Shown: positions 48,640 through 59,818 of the stretch, piece by piece
Layout: each line of letters begins with the position of its first letter
Position numbering within the stretch: the first letter of the stretch is position 1
Origin: Straminergon stramineum
Lineage: Eukaryota > Streptophyta > Bryopsida > Hypnales > Calliergonaceae
Length of the DNA: 64,000 bases
Reading direction: 5' to 3'
NCBI GenBank assembly: GCA_963920665.1
Contig: OY987273.1
Location: forward strand, 14,448,501 to 14,512,500
Notes under the pieces: model-generated
Database searches by the model: none
The model's input: only the letters and a program-made list of their open reading frames with translations
Told to the model about the DNA's origin: nothing
Translations under genes and position numbers: made by a program

Positions 48640-48900
48640 ACTTCCAATGTGTTCCCATTCATTTTCCCATTTTCTTAATTTATGTTTTTATTTTATTTCT
48701 CTGTCCCCAGTTTTCTTTTCCCAATTTTTTTTCCTTTCCCCATTTTTTACCTTTTTCCATTTCTCCCTTCTTTCCCCATTTTTTTCCTTTTCCCCTTTTT
48801 TTTTCTTTCTCCATTTTTTCCCTTTCCTCATTCCTTGGATTCCTCTTTTTTTTTTCCTTTTCACATTTCGTTTATCTTCTCCATTCTCTACAATTTGGGA
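48640..48900 (+). repeat. Pyrimidine-rich tract after the SWIM ORF, copy B
   Basis: Nearly pure C/T with TTTTCC units. Same relative position and sequence style as 7900-8345. Confidence 0.75.
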
Positions 48901-49537
48901 GAGGATGTCAACATTTTGGCAGTTCTTACAATTATGAAGAGAAATGAATTTTATAATTGTAAATTATGTAAACCACCAAAACTAACGATTCCAATCAAAT
49001 GTCGACCCTAAATCCACCATGGCTTCTACTCATCATTTCACCCAAACCTTGAGGTTTTCTACTCACCCTACATATATGCACTTATACAAACTCACATAAA
49101 AAATCCCAATTGTCCTAGAATATTCAGACACCAAATCCTATGTATTCAAATTAGATAGTGAAAACAACACAACTAAGTTGTGTCCAAATGGCATCTATCT
49201 ATAATATTGAAACCGTCTAGCATATTTCCCATTGTAATCATTGAACTAAGTGCTACAACTTTCCAATAAAATTTGACACTCCCTTCCCATAGTAATAGGC
49301 AATTTTAGAAGAATAAAAAATAACTCATTCCAGAGTCCATGGTTTTAGGGGACACGGACATAGGTCACAATATTCACTTAAAATAGGAAAATTTTGTCTA
49401 TTTTGAGAAAAAAAATGATCAAAAAATATTTGGGGGCAAAAAATTGCCCCAAAAAAGTTTTGGAGGCTCTAGGCTCACATACTCCACGCTCAGAGCTCAC
49501 AGGCTCACGGCTCTAAGCTCACACGCTAGCGTCGTTG
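48901..49537. other. Non-coding element DNA
   Basis: The first about 170 bp match the 3' flank of the other SWIM copy (ATTTTGGCA, CCACCATGGCTT). Near 49470-49530 there is a short array of GCTCACA/GGCTCAC units. No gene. Confidence 0.5.
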
Positions 49538-49794
49538 TAACTCCATGGTAGTATTGGAATTATCATATTACTAATATAGTAGCAAGAACTTCTTGTTCTT
49601 CACATCTCTTTCCAATTTGCATCGCTATGAGCTACCATTCTAGTTACACTCATTGGAAGTTGCTTGAGCCCTTAAGGGCTATTGCACCTACATCCTCCTC
49701 AACAAGTGCTCCATCTTGAAAATGATCTTTGGACTTCCAACAATTTATTCAGCCCAATGAAACAAATAGACCTAGAGAGTCCTTCCAATGCACT

Positions 49795-50046
49795 TCAAGT
49801 CCAAACCAAGCTTCTTGACGAATATATGGACATATAACCATCAGGAGATCTCCCGATGTTCTCACAACACCATCGGCTCTCTATAACATTGTCCAATTCA
49901 GCACATCCACCAATGTTCTCAAATCCCTCTAGTAGAGGTTGATAGGGATATTTTGAACTTCCAAAATAATTGAATGAGGTCATAACAAAATGAATACCCA
50001 CGGCTCCAATGGAATGGCCACACCAAGACTTTGGCCCTAAAGACAA
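49795..50046 (-). CDS. Hypothetical ORF in the left arm (mirror of 59310-59561)
   Basis: 83 residues, MSLGPKSWCGHSIG at the start, identical to its mirror. I recognise no domain. It overlaps a palindromic motif copy read as RSPDGY. It may be a fragment of an element gene that also includes the ORF at 50251-50469. Confidence 0.25.
   Translation of the reverse strand: MSLGPKSWCGHSIGAVGIHFVMTSFNYFGSSKYPYQPLLEGFENIGGCAELDNVIESRWCCENIGRSPDGYMSIYSSRSLVWT
49839..49858. repeat. Palindromic motif copy (mirror 59498-59517)
   Basis: CATCAGGAGATCTCCCGATG, one change from the perfect 20-bp palindrome. Confidence 0.8.
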
Positions 50047-50250
50047 ACCTCCACAATAGACTCTAGTCCAACTTTACCAAATCTCTGAACAAACAACTTA
50101 ACTAAATTACCATTGTTGAATGGTTCAGATCGAGCACTAGAATCTTATCATTCACCCACCAGAGGTGTTCCACCTAGGTACGGGATAATTGCATCATTGA
50201 AGGATTCACATAATGAATCCATAATGTGTGTTCTACTTTCTACTAAATTT

Positions 50251-50469
50251 CTATTGAGGGCTATCTAGATGATTGGTAAACTTGTGAATAACATTGAGGC
50301 AACATGAAGTTAGGCGAGCCATAGCTTGAACACCCTTGCCATGGCCTAGAAATATTATGACATCTCTTGATTTTTTAAACTTATTAATTGCTTCAAAGCA
50401 ACATTGAGTCATGTTGAAATTCATACTTAAATGTGTTACCTTTGTGAGTTCTATCGGGAGATCTCTCAA
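50251..50469 (-). CDS. Small ORF with weak Alba-like pattern (mirror of 58887-59105)
   Basis: 72 residues, MRDLPIELTKVTHL at the start, then FEAINKFKKSRDVIIFLGHGKG and a helix with AMARLTSCCLNVIHKF. The order of helix, strand VIIFLGHGKG and helix loosely resembles Alba DNA/RNA-binding domains, but the match is weak and unverified. The start ATG lies in the palindromic motif, which is read as RDLP. Identical in both arms. It could equally be an unrelated or non-coding ORF. Confidence 0.25.
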   Translation of the reverse strand: MRDLPIELTKVTHLSMNFNMTQCCFEAINKFKKSRDVIIFLGHGKGVQAMARLTSCCLNVIHKFTNHLDSPQ

Positions 50470-50470
50470 T
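50453..50470. repeat. Palindromic motif copy (mirror 58886-58903)
   Basis: ATCGGGAGATCTCTCAAT. Confidence 0.75.
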
Positions 50471-50685
50471 GATGGAAGAAGTTACACAACCAATATTGAG
50501 AAGGGAACATAAAGATGAGCATCCTCGTTTTCAAACAAATAGGTTGCATATCCTAACTATATCCATAAATCTCCAAATGTGTATTAAGCAAGCTAACAAT
50601 GCACATGCATCATTGAATAAGGTGCACCCTATTACTAAAACAAGTTTCCAATCATAGCTCAAATGAAAGATTTCTAAATACAGCT

Positions 50686-50703
50686 ATCGGGAGATCTCCC
50701 GAT
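50686..50703. repeat. Palindromic motif, perfect 18-bp copy (mirror 58653-58670)
   Basis: ATCGGGAGATCTCCCGAT. A second copy, CATCAGGAGACCTCCCGATG, follows about 35 bp later; both are followed by AACTAT-GT-(A/G)GATCTT. Confidence 0.85.
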
Positions 50704-50796
50704 GCAACTATAGTAGGATCTTCAAATACAACCATCAGGAGACCTCCCGATGAAACTATGGTAAGATCTTTAGATACACTACAAGGGAAACTATGC

Positions 50797-50925
50797 CCTA
50801 TTTGACAAAAAATTGACAAAAGTTTGTCAATTGTTTTGTCAATGGGAATCTATAGATATGGCCAATAATTTGACAAAATTTTGTCAACTATTTTGTCACT
50901 TTACTAGAATTTTTGTCAACTTTTA
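50797..50925. repeat. Cluster of TTGACAAA / TTTGTCAA units
   Basis: About ten copies of TTGACAAA or its inverse within 130 bp. Further copies lie near 52150-52190, and all are mirrored in the right arm (58431-58559). Confidence 0.7.
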
Positions 50926-51139
50926 TTCCCTAATATCTTCTTTTGTTAGTTGCCACATTGTCATACTGACATGATGGCCTAATCAATGGTTACAAGTGTC
51001 CCCATTTTTTGCAAAAAAATATTAAAATTAAAATTTTCTTTAAATTTAAACCTTCATTTATTGATAAAAAAAAATGCATATACAACACAATCAATTGTTG
51101 TTGCTTCACAACACTTCATAAACCACTTATATTTTGTGG

Positions 51140-52010
51140 ATTTGAGAAGAGAAGAGAAGCTTTCTATATACACATGAGGCAGTAGGAGGTAGAACGACCC
51201 ATGTGGGATATGTCATTTAGAAGTTGCAAGAGTTCAACCGCTCATAGTTAAGTTTGAAATACAAATTGTATGAGAAATAAAATTTCAAACCTCATTCAGG
51301 TAGAGTAGAATAACTTTTCCCAAAAAACTTTGAATTAAAAAAAGTTGGGAAATCAATTTAAGTTTCATGTCCAAAAATCCATTTGATGTTTTGATCCTTC
51401 AATCAAAAGCTATGGACAAATTTTAGAAAGGCGATGAATGGGAATTTTTTTTGACCTTTTCAAACATCCTCTCTGAAATTTGTCCATAACTTTTGATTGG
51501 AGGATCAAAATATCAAAAGAATTTTTGGACATGAAACTTGAATTGATTTTCCAACTTTTTTTAGTTCAAAGTTTTTTGCAAAACGTTATTTTACTATGCC
51601 TAGATGAGGTCTGAAATTCTACTTTTAATACAATTTCTATTTATGCTACATTTAACTACTTTTGGACTTTTGAAAGTCCAAAATTTAAATGGTCATTGGG
51701 AGAAAAAAAAATAGTAATCAAGGGATAATCCAAAACATCCAGAGATCTATGCAAAACATCTAGAGATCAATACAAAACATCTGGAGATCAATATAAACAT
51801 CTAGAGATCCATATCAACATCCGAAGATCTCTTGATGATATTATTTGGACATCTCCTAATGTTTAGTCCAGAATTCATTGAATAGTCCAAAAGTAGTTAA
51901 ATGTGGCATATTTCAAACTTAACTATGAGTGGTTGAGCTCATGCAACTTCTAAATGACATATCCCACATGGGTTGTTCTACCTCCTACCACCCCATATAT
52001 ATAGAGAGAA
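51140..52010. repeat. Foldback element within the left arm (mirror 57346-58216)
   Basis: TAGGAGGTAGAACGACCCAT near 51185 reappears inverted near 51990, and the inverted similarity runs inwards through the TCATAGTTAAGTTTGAAA and TCATGTCCAAAAAT blocks. The inner loop is near 51430-51480. The right half is interrupted by the 267-bp MITE at 51643-51909. Confidence 0.8.
51643..51909. mobile_element. 267-bp MITE of the large-element family (mirror 57447-57713)
   Basis: Ends are ATGCTACATTTAACTACTTT and, inverted, ATGCCACATTTAACTACTTT, the same as the ends of the 25-kb element. Flanked by ATTT direct repeats (51639-51642 and 51910-51913). The other half of the surrounding foldback supplies an empty site with one ATTT. 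Internally it holds about five 20-bp units of the form CAAAACATCTAGAGATCAAT, which resemble half-sites of the dispersed palindrome. Confidence 0.85.
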
Positions 52011-52281
52011 CTTTACTTCTACTCATAACTCAAGCTAAGATATATTTGGCAATTGATCAAAAGGTAAATGTATAAAAAACCTAGTGGATCCTTTAGGCTT
52101 TTGGCAAATGATCTATCTTAACAATCACTAGTGAGTCAAATTTAACAACAGCTTGAAAAAAAATTGACAAGTTCTCACAAATTGACAAAATGATGTAGCA
52201 ATAATATGGCTATTGTCATTTTAGACAATTCTCAATCAAAAACTTATCATGTTGGACTGCATTTCTTTATAGTGATACAAC

Positions 52282-52301
52282 CATCGGGAGATCTCCCGAT
52301 G
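52282..52301. repeat. Palindromic motif, perfect 20-bp copy (mirror 57055-57074)
   Basis: CATCGGGAGATCTCCCGATG, flanked by AACTATG as at 50725-50750. Confidence 0.9.
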
Positions 52302-52349
52302 AAACTATGCCAAGATCTTGAGATACATTCCATTGTACAATTGCATGAT

Positions 52350-52557
52350 GACGTAGTTTGGATCAATACACATATTTTACTAATAAATGTTATCGTATCT
52401 AGACATATTTTGGATCAATATATGTATTCTACTAACAAATGTTATCGTATTTAGACATAGTTTGGATCAATACATGTATTCTACTAACAAATGTTATCAT
52501 ATCTAGACGTAGTTTGGATCAATGCCCGTATTTTATCAACAAATGCTATTGTATCCA
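52350..52557 (+). repeat. Four tandem 52-bp units (mirror 56799-57006)
   Basis: Each unit starts GACATAGTTTGGATCAATA and ends TTATCGTATCTA with small differences. Unit starts: 52350, 52402, 52454, 52506. They generate repetitive ORFs (82 and 74 residues) that are unlikely to be genes. Confidence 0.9.
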
Positions 52558-53035
52558 GACATGGTCTTTACCATTTGACTTTATGGATTTTATACAATAT
52601 TCACTAGCATCCAAAGTTGAACCGTCCTCCCTTGACATGGAGAACATTGTTGTCATCCACTGATGTTAGGGCAACAGGAATCCAATGCATGTCATTTACA
52701 ATACAAAATCCGTTGCACTAGAACTATGTTGCACTCTCAATCTATGCATGCTTATTGTGTGACGATATGTAGCAATGTTAGGACAACTAATGAAACCTGA
52801 AAATTATCAACCGCAAGTGAAGAAGTTGGAAGTGAAGATATCATACCTTGCAACATATGATTGACGTTGAACTTTGTGTGCTTCAACCTAGAAGTGTTGG
52901 CAATTCTAGAAAATACAAACTCCAAGCTCCTAAGCCTCCACAATTTCTTTATGTGTGCAAAAGAGCAAGCTCTAGGTCGTTCACAGAGTATGACCCAAGT
53001 GGATTGGGTTTCAAGAGTTGTGACTTCCCACCAAA

Positions 53036-56000
53036 GAAAATGAAAAAAATGAAAAGAATTTAGAGCTTTAAAAGTTCAGAAAAGGACTCTAAACCTAATC
53101 CTAGCAGAGTAATTGTATTGGTACCTTTGAGTGTGGTTTGACCTATATTTTTAAGTTTAGAAACATTCATATTGTTTGGATTTTATATTACAATGAATCT
53201 TGTTTTAGGGTTCAGGATTCACAGTATTATGATTTAGAGCTTGAATGATATTAAGTTCTAGCTATACGATATTAGGCTTGAGGGTTTAGAAAATGAGGGT
53301 AATAAGGGTAATTAAGGATTTGAAAGTATTGAATTAATGATATTAGAGTCTAGGAATCACGAAATTAGGATAATAAAGTTTAGGATATTAGAGTGTAGAA
53401 TTAATGGTATTAGGGTCCAGGGTTCATGTTTTTAGGATGTAGGGTTTGGGGAATTAGGATAATACAATGTAGGGCATTAATTTTTAGGATTAATGGTATT
53501 AGGATGTAGGGTTCATGGTAGTAGGGTGTAGAATTCACTATATTAGGGTCTAGGGTTCAAAAAGTTTATGTGTTCAAATATCCACACATTAGCTTTGTCA
53601 AATAATCACAAAAAGAATATGGTTCATTGGGAAAGTTCTAATTGTATATGGATTGCAAAACAAATTGCATCATTCTTATTTCTAACGAATATGAATTAAT
53701 TTTAAAATTCAATGCACTTTGATTGGTGGGTTAGTGTCTGAGTATATAATATTGTCAATAATTAGGTAATTATAGGTCATATAATCTTTTCTTGATTTCT
53801 TGTATGTTGCACGCCTCCAAAATTGTATGTAATGAATATTTACACAATGAATTTTAAATGCAAGACTAAATATGCTTTGAAATCATGGGCATCCAATATA
53901 TGATATTCAAGCACACAAACCGTACATGGATTGAACCACATTCCAAGCTCCAATTTTGATTACTTTGTTTGTATATATATAGAGTCCTTTCGACATTTCT
54001 TTTACTTTGGTTTTTGTTTCTTTCATTGATGTTGTCTTTTTTTCAATATATATATATGGAATATTAATATAACTGTGCATTTATTTAGTAAATTCCCTGT
54101 AAGCATGTTATTCATCAAGTTTAAGGTTGAATTGAATTCTAAATTACAATATAACGATTTGAAAGCTAAATATTATGCAAAATTTTAATACTTATCATTG
54201 TTATCATGTGTATAATCATCTACCTAGATTTTTAGTCATTTAACCTTGCACACAAAATAGTATAATTTTTTATTGAATTATTTCATTGTTCACAAATTGT
54301 TGATTTATTCTAATAATAAACTTAAATCCTAAATTGTAAAAGTAGTCTATAGTTCATTAGACATTGATAATAAATACATTTTTGTTTTGGCATGATCAAC
54401 ATTTGGATTGTTATTTTTATTGTAAAGATTGTTCAAATACCTTTACTTGTAAGTATTATAGAAAATTTAAAAGTATTCAAATTGTAGTAAAAGAGTCTTT
54501 TCCTATTCTATAATATGATTATGGAATCATAAAATTTATTTGGATTCAATCACATAGATAATTAATAAATATTAGACTCTTTTTCTATCATTGCAAAAAT
54601 TATTGGGGTGATATCTAATATTCAATTGGAACTTTAATTAAGAAATTATGATTTTTTTATGTAGAAAATCATTTTAGTTTGAACTTGACTGGAGAGACTA
54701 GTCAAAAAGGACTAAATTACCTCTAATTAGTGGATTAGCCAATTAGGTTTGATAAATGATGATAGTTAAAAAGAAATTAAAGTACAATTTTTACATTGTT
54801 TGATCCCTTTAGGGGTACTGTTGGGTGTGATTTGATCCACATAATCACTTTATCTACCAAGTTTGGAAAATTCATGAGTATGAATTCAATAAGTACTTGT
54901 ATATGCAAAAATAACTACTAACTAAAAAACATGTAGGCAATATGTAACAAACCCTAAACCCTAAATTGAACTAGAGAAGGATCATTTTGTGAACTTCTTT
55001 ACAAATTATGAAAAAAATATAGTGTCAATACTAGGGCTCTTGCATGAAATCAATGCTATTGCTCCTCAAAGTTGTACGTGACCTAGCTCATTGACAATAC
55101 ATACTTTTAGTTTATTGAAACTATGGTTTTCAAAATATATATACCATGCACTAAATAGTCCATGAGTGTTCACCTACACTTTAATTAGCAACAAAATGGT
55201 ATTCATTTGGAAATTTCTAAATTAAGTACTACAATTATTTAAGTAAGTCAAATAGCCTTGTTTGTGTTTGTAACCAATAATGATGAATTTTAAAGTTCAA
55301 TGAAATTTTGTGGTAAGGGCCCAAGCATGTAATATCAATTAAATGATAAATAAATTTCATTTAATTAATTCTAAACTTTATGCAAAATCAGTATGGCAAT
55401 AGTGAAAATTTGAACTCTCTAAAGGGCAATTTGACTTTGTCAAGCTATGCAAAGACAACAAATGTGAAAAAAAAATTCAAATGAAATAAATAAAAAATCT
55501 TTGTACCATGTGATCATACAAGGAGTTACATTAGATTACAATTAAATGTTTGTTTCCAAAAAAAATTGGAAAAAATGTGTTTTCTTATTTTCTTGAATTT
55601 GCATTGCTAGCCATATTGAGATGTGTCTCTGAAGAGTCTAGATTTTTTTGCAATGGGAACTTTTATATTTTGAATGTTTTAGATGGTAGTCAAAATTTGT
55701 CATTTTTCTTCATTTCTTTTTCTTTTTCTTGACTTCCAAGTGTGGATTTTAATCCATTCTTTAAAATTTAAATTGTATATGTAATATATACAACCATTAC
55801 TGGCATATACAATATTAGTTATAGAATATAGAATTGTCCAAAATGAGATGAATGAATTCTATATACTATAAAGTTGTAGGATATGGACTATGATAACTTG
55901 CTTAATGCCTCATTGCCTAAGGGGATGAAATAAGTTCTATTTCAATAAATTTTGAGATACTCTAGGTAATGAGGGATTAAAATATATGAAGGAAAATCTC

Positions 56001-56320
56001 TTCATTTTGAAAAAAAATCATAGATCTTTTGATGTTTTGTAAAGACCTCAAAGGGTTTTTTATAGGCACTCTATATTCTTTTGAGACACAATTCTATTTC
56101 TAGATACTAGATTGGGATTTGGCGAAGAAGCTAACTTGCTTCTCACATTCCAAAATTGCGCTTTATTTTTCATTCTCTTTTGCTAGTCTTCTTTTAGTGT
56201 GAGGTTCTTACCAAAGTCAAACTACCTTCTACAAAGTCCAAATTTTTCTATTGCTATAATTTTGCATAAAATCTATAATTAATCAAATGATATTCACATG
56301 ATGTAGGCCATTTTCCCATT
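53036..56320. other. Spacer between the inverted-repeat arms
   Basis: 3285 bp, very AT-rich, single-copy in the window. No gene recognised; the 60-residue ORF at 55550-55732 has no motif. Near 53180-53560 is a degenerate array of TTAGGGT/TAGGATTAA-like phrases. Confidence 0.6.
53180..53560 (+). repeat. Degenerate TAGGGT-type array
   Basis: Loose repetition of GGTATTAGGGTCTAGGGTTCA and relatives. It resembles short interstitial telomere-like decay but contains no run of perfect TTTAGGG. Confidence 0.45.
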
Positions 56321-57446
56321 TTTGGTGGGAAGTCACAACTCTTGAAACCCAATCCACTTGGGTCATACTCTGTGAACGACCTAGAGCTTGCTCTTTTGCA
56401 CACATAAAGAAATTGTGGAGGCTTAGGAGCTTGGAGTTTGTATTTTCTAGAATTGCCAACACTTCTAGGTTGAAGCACACAAAGTTCAACGTCAATCATA
56501 TGTTGCAAGGTATGATATCTTCACTTCCAACTTCTTCACTTGCGGTTGATAATTTTCAGGTTTCATTAGTTGTCCTAACATTGCTACATATCGTCACACA
56601 ATAAGCATGCATAGATTGAGAGTGCAACATAGTTCTAGTGCAACGGATTTTGTATTGTAAATGACATGCATTGGATTCCTGTTGCCCTAACATCAGTGGA
56701 TGACAACAATGTTCTCCATGTCAAGGGAGGACGGTTCAACTTTGGATGCTAGTGAATATTGTATAAAATCCATAAAGTCAAATGGTAAAGACCATGTCTG
56801 GATACAATAGCATTTGTTGATAAAATACGGGCATTGATCCAAACTACGTCTAGATATGATAACATTTGTTAGTAGAATACATGTATTGATCCAAACTATG
56901 TCTAAATACGATAACATTTGTTAGTAGAATACATATATTGATCCAAAATATGTCTAGATACGATAACATTTATTAGTAAAATATGTGTATTGATCCAAAC
57001 TACGTCATCATGCAATTGTACAATGGAATGTATCTCAAGATCTTGGCATAGTTTCATCGGGAGATCTCCCGATGGTTGTATCACTATAAAGAAATGCAGT
57101 CCAACATGATAAGTTTTTGATTGAGAATTGTCTAAAATGACAATAGCCATATTATTGCTACATCATTTTGTCAATTTGTGAGAACTTGTCAATTTTTTTT
57201 CAAGCTGTTGTTAAATTTGACTCACTAGTGATTGTTAAGATAGATCATTTGCCAAAAGCCTAAAGGATCCACTAGGTTTTTTATACATTTACCTTTTGAT
57301 CAATTGCCAAATATATCTTAGCTTGAGTTATGAGTAGAAGTAAAGTTCTCTCTATATATATGGGGTGGTAGGAGGTAGAACAACCCATGTGGGATATGTC
57401 ATTTAGAAGTTGCATGAGCTCAACCACTCATAGTTAAGTTTGAAAT

Positions 57447-57713
57447 ATGCCACATTTAACTACTTTTGGACTATTCAATGAATTCTGGACTAAACATTAG
57501 GAGATGTCCAAATAATATCATCAAGAGATCTTCGGATGTTGATATGGATCTCTAGATGTTTATATTGATCTCCAGATGTTTTGTATTGATCTCTAGATGT
57601 TTTGCATAGATCTCTGGATGTTTTGGATTATCCCTTGATTACTATTTTTTTTTCTCCCAATGACCATTTAAATTTTGGACTTTCAAAAGTCCAAAAGTAG
57701 TTAAATGTAGCAT
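57447..57713. mobile_element. 267-bp MITE, right-arm copy
   Basis: Mirror of 51643-51909, same ends and flanks (AAAT on this strand). Confidence 0.85.
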
Positions 57714-58886
57714 AAATAGAAATTGTATTAAAAGTAGAATTTCAGACCTCATCTAGGCATAGTAAAATAACGTTTTGCAAAAAACTTTGAACTAAAAAAA
57801 GTTGGAAAATCAATTCAAGTTTCATGTCCAAAAATTCTTTTGATATTTTGATCCTCCAATCAAAAGTTATGGACAAATTTCAGAGAGGATGTTTGAAAAG
57901 GTCAAAAAAAATTCCCATTCATCGCCTTTCTAAAATTTGTCCATAGCTTTTGATTGAAGGATCAAAACATCAAATGGATTTTTGGACATGAAACTTAAAT
58001 TGATTTCCCAACTTTTTTTAATTCAAAGTTTTTTGGGAAAAGTTATTCTACTCTACCTGAATGAGGTTTGAAATTTTATTTCTCATACAATTTGTATTTC
58101 AAACTTAACTATGAGCGGTTGAACTCTTGCAACTTCTAAATGACATATCCCACATGGGTCGTTCTACCTCCTACTGCCTCATGTGTATATAGAAAGCTTC
58201 TCTTCTCTTCTCAAATCCACAAAATATAAGTGGTTTATGAAGTGTTGTGAAGCAACAACAATTGATTGTGTTGTATATGCATTTTTTTTTATCAATAAAT
58301 GAAGGTTTAAATTTAAAGAAAATTTTAATTTTAATATTTTTTTGCAAAAAATGGGGACACTTGTAACCATTGATTAGGCCATCATGTCAGTATGACAATG
58401 TGGCAACTAACAAAAGAAGATATTAGGGAATAAAAGTTGACAAAAATTCTAGTAAAGTGACAAAATAGTTGACAAAATTTTGTCAAATTATTGGCCATAT
58501 CTATAGATTCCCATTGACAAAACAATTGACAAACTTTTGTCAATTTTTTGTCAAATAGGGCATAGTTTCCCTTGTAGTGTATCTAAAGATCTTACCATAG
58601 TTTCATCGGGAGGTCTCCTGATGGTTGTATTTGAAGATCCTACTATAGTTGCATCGGGAGATCTCCCGATAGCTGTATTTAGAAATCTTTCATTTGAGCT
58701 ATGATTGGAAACTTGTTTTAGTAATAGGGTGCACCTTATTCAATGATGCATGTGCATTGTTAGCTTGCTTAATACACATTTGGAGATTTATGGATATAGT
58801 TAGGATATGCAACCTATTTGTTTGAAAACGAGGATGCTCATCTTTATGTTCCCTTCTCAATATTGGTTGTGTAACTTCTTCCATCA

Positions 58887-59105
58887 TTGAGAGATCTCCC
58901 GATAGAACTCACAAAGGTAACACATTTAAGTATGAATTTCAACATGACTCAATGTTGCTTTGAAGCAATTAATAAGTTTAAAAAATCAAGAGATGTCATA
59001 ATATTTCTAGGCCATGGCAAGGGTGTTCAAGCTATGGCTCGCCTAACTTCATGTTGCCTCAATGTTATTCACAAGTTTACCAATCATCTAGATAGCCCTC
59101 AATAG
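58887..59105 (+). CDS. Small ORF with weak Alba-like pattern, right-arm copy
   Basis: Identical in sequence to the left-arm ORF at 50251-50469; see there for the weak domain reading. In this arm it reads on the plus strand and is followed by the ORF at 59310-59561. Confidence 0.25.
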   Translation: MRDLPIELTKVTHLSMNFNMTQCCFEAINKFKKSRDVIIFLGHGKGVQAMARLTSCCLNVIHKFTNHLDSPQ

Positions 59106-59309
59106 AAATTTAGTAGAAAGTAGAACACACATTATGGATTCATTATGTGAATCCTTCAATGATGCAATTATCCCGTACCTAGGTGGAACACCTCTGGTGG
59201 GTGAATGATAAGATTCTAGTGCTCGATCTGAACCATTCAACAATGGTAATTTAGTTAAGTTGTTTGTTCAGAGATTTGGTAAAGTTGGACTAGAGTCTAT
59301 TGTGGAGGT

Positions 59310-59561
59310 TTGTCTTTAGGGCCAAAGTCTTGGTGTGGCCATTCCATTGGAGCCGTGGGTATTCATTTTGTTATGACCTCATTCAATTATTTTGGAAGTT
59401 CAAAATATCCCTATCAACCTCTACTAGAGGGATTTGAGAACATTGGTGGATGTGCTGAATTGGACAATGTTATAGAGAGCCGATGGTGTTGTGAGAACAT
59501 CGGGAGATCTCCTGATGGTTATATGTCCATATATTCGTCAAGAAGCTTGGTTTGGACTTGA
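59310..59561 (+). CDS. Hypothetical ORF, right-arm copy
   Basis: Identical to 49795-50046 in the other arm. No recognised domain. Confidence 0.25.
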   Translation: MSLGPKSWCGHSIGAVGIHFVMTSFNYFGSSKYPYQPLLEGFENIGGCAELDNVIESRWCCENIGRSPDGYMSIYSSRSLVWT

Positions 59562-59818
59562 AGTGCATTGGAAGGACTCTCTAGGTCTATTTGTTTCATT
59601 GGGCTGAATAAATTGTTGGAAGTCCAAAGATCATTTTCAAGATGGAGCACTTGTTGAGGAGGATGTAGGTGCGATAGCCCTTAAGGGCTCAAGCAACTTC
59701 CAATGAGTGTAACTAGAATGGTAGCTCATAGCGATGCAAATTGGAAAGAGATGTGAAGAACAAGAAGTTCTTGCTACTATATTAGTAATATGATAATTCC
59801 AATACTACCATGGAGTTA

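Larger units (their letters stand above)
49538..53035 (+). repeat. Large inverted repeat, left arm (3498 bp)
   Basis: Every position x pairs with 109356 minus x in the right arm, with no net insertion or deletion over 3498 bp. All paired ORFs have identical coordinates under this rule and identical proteins except at the inner edge. The only mismatch I found in the parts compared is 49683 (T) versus 59673 (C in complement). Borders: TAACTCCATGG outside, CCACCAAA inside. Confidence 0.95.
56321..59818 (-). repeat. Large inverted repeat, right arm (3498 bp)
   Basis: Inverse of 49538-53035 in exact register. It contains mirrored copies of the MITE (57447-57713), foldback, four 52-bp units, palindromes and small ORFs. 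Its outer edge at 59818 continues into the right subterminal repeat, whereas the left arm's outer edge does not. Confidence 0.95.

Noticed and set aside
52282..52301. The palindrome core resembles the BglII-containing GGGAGATCTCCC stretch I remember at the start of common expression vectors, suggesting vector contamination
   Set aside because: Many diverged copies occur in native context with different flanks, including in coding phase, and no other vector sequence is present.
53180..53560. Interstitial telomere array
   Set aside because: Only degenerate TAGGG-like words, no consecutive TTTAGGG units.
50777..58579. CACTACAAGGGAAAC and its inverse look like CACTA transposon ends
   Set aside because: They are inverted only because they lie in the large inverted repeat, whose arms continue 1.2 kb further out, and no CACTA transposase is seen.
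49538..59818. Inverted repeat as a missed-adapter read artefact
   Set aside because: Such artefacts fold back with little or no spacer. Here 3.3 kb of unique spacer and different outer flanks are present, although long reads should confirm.
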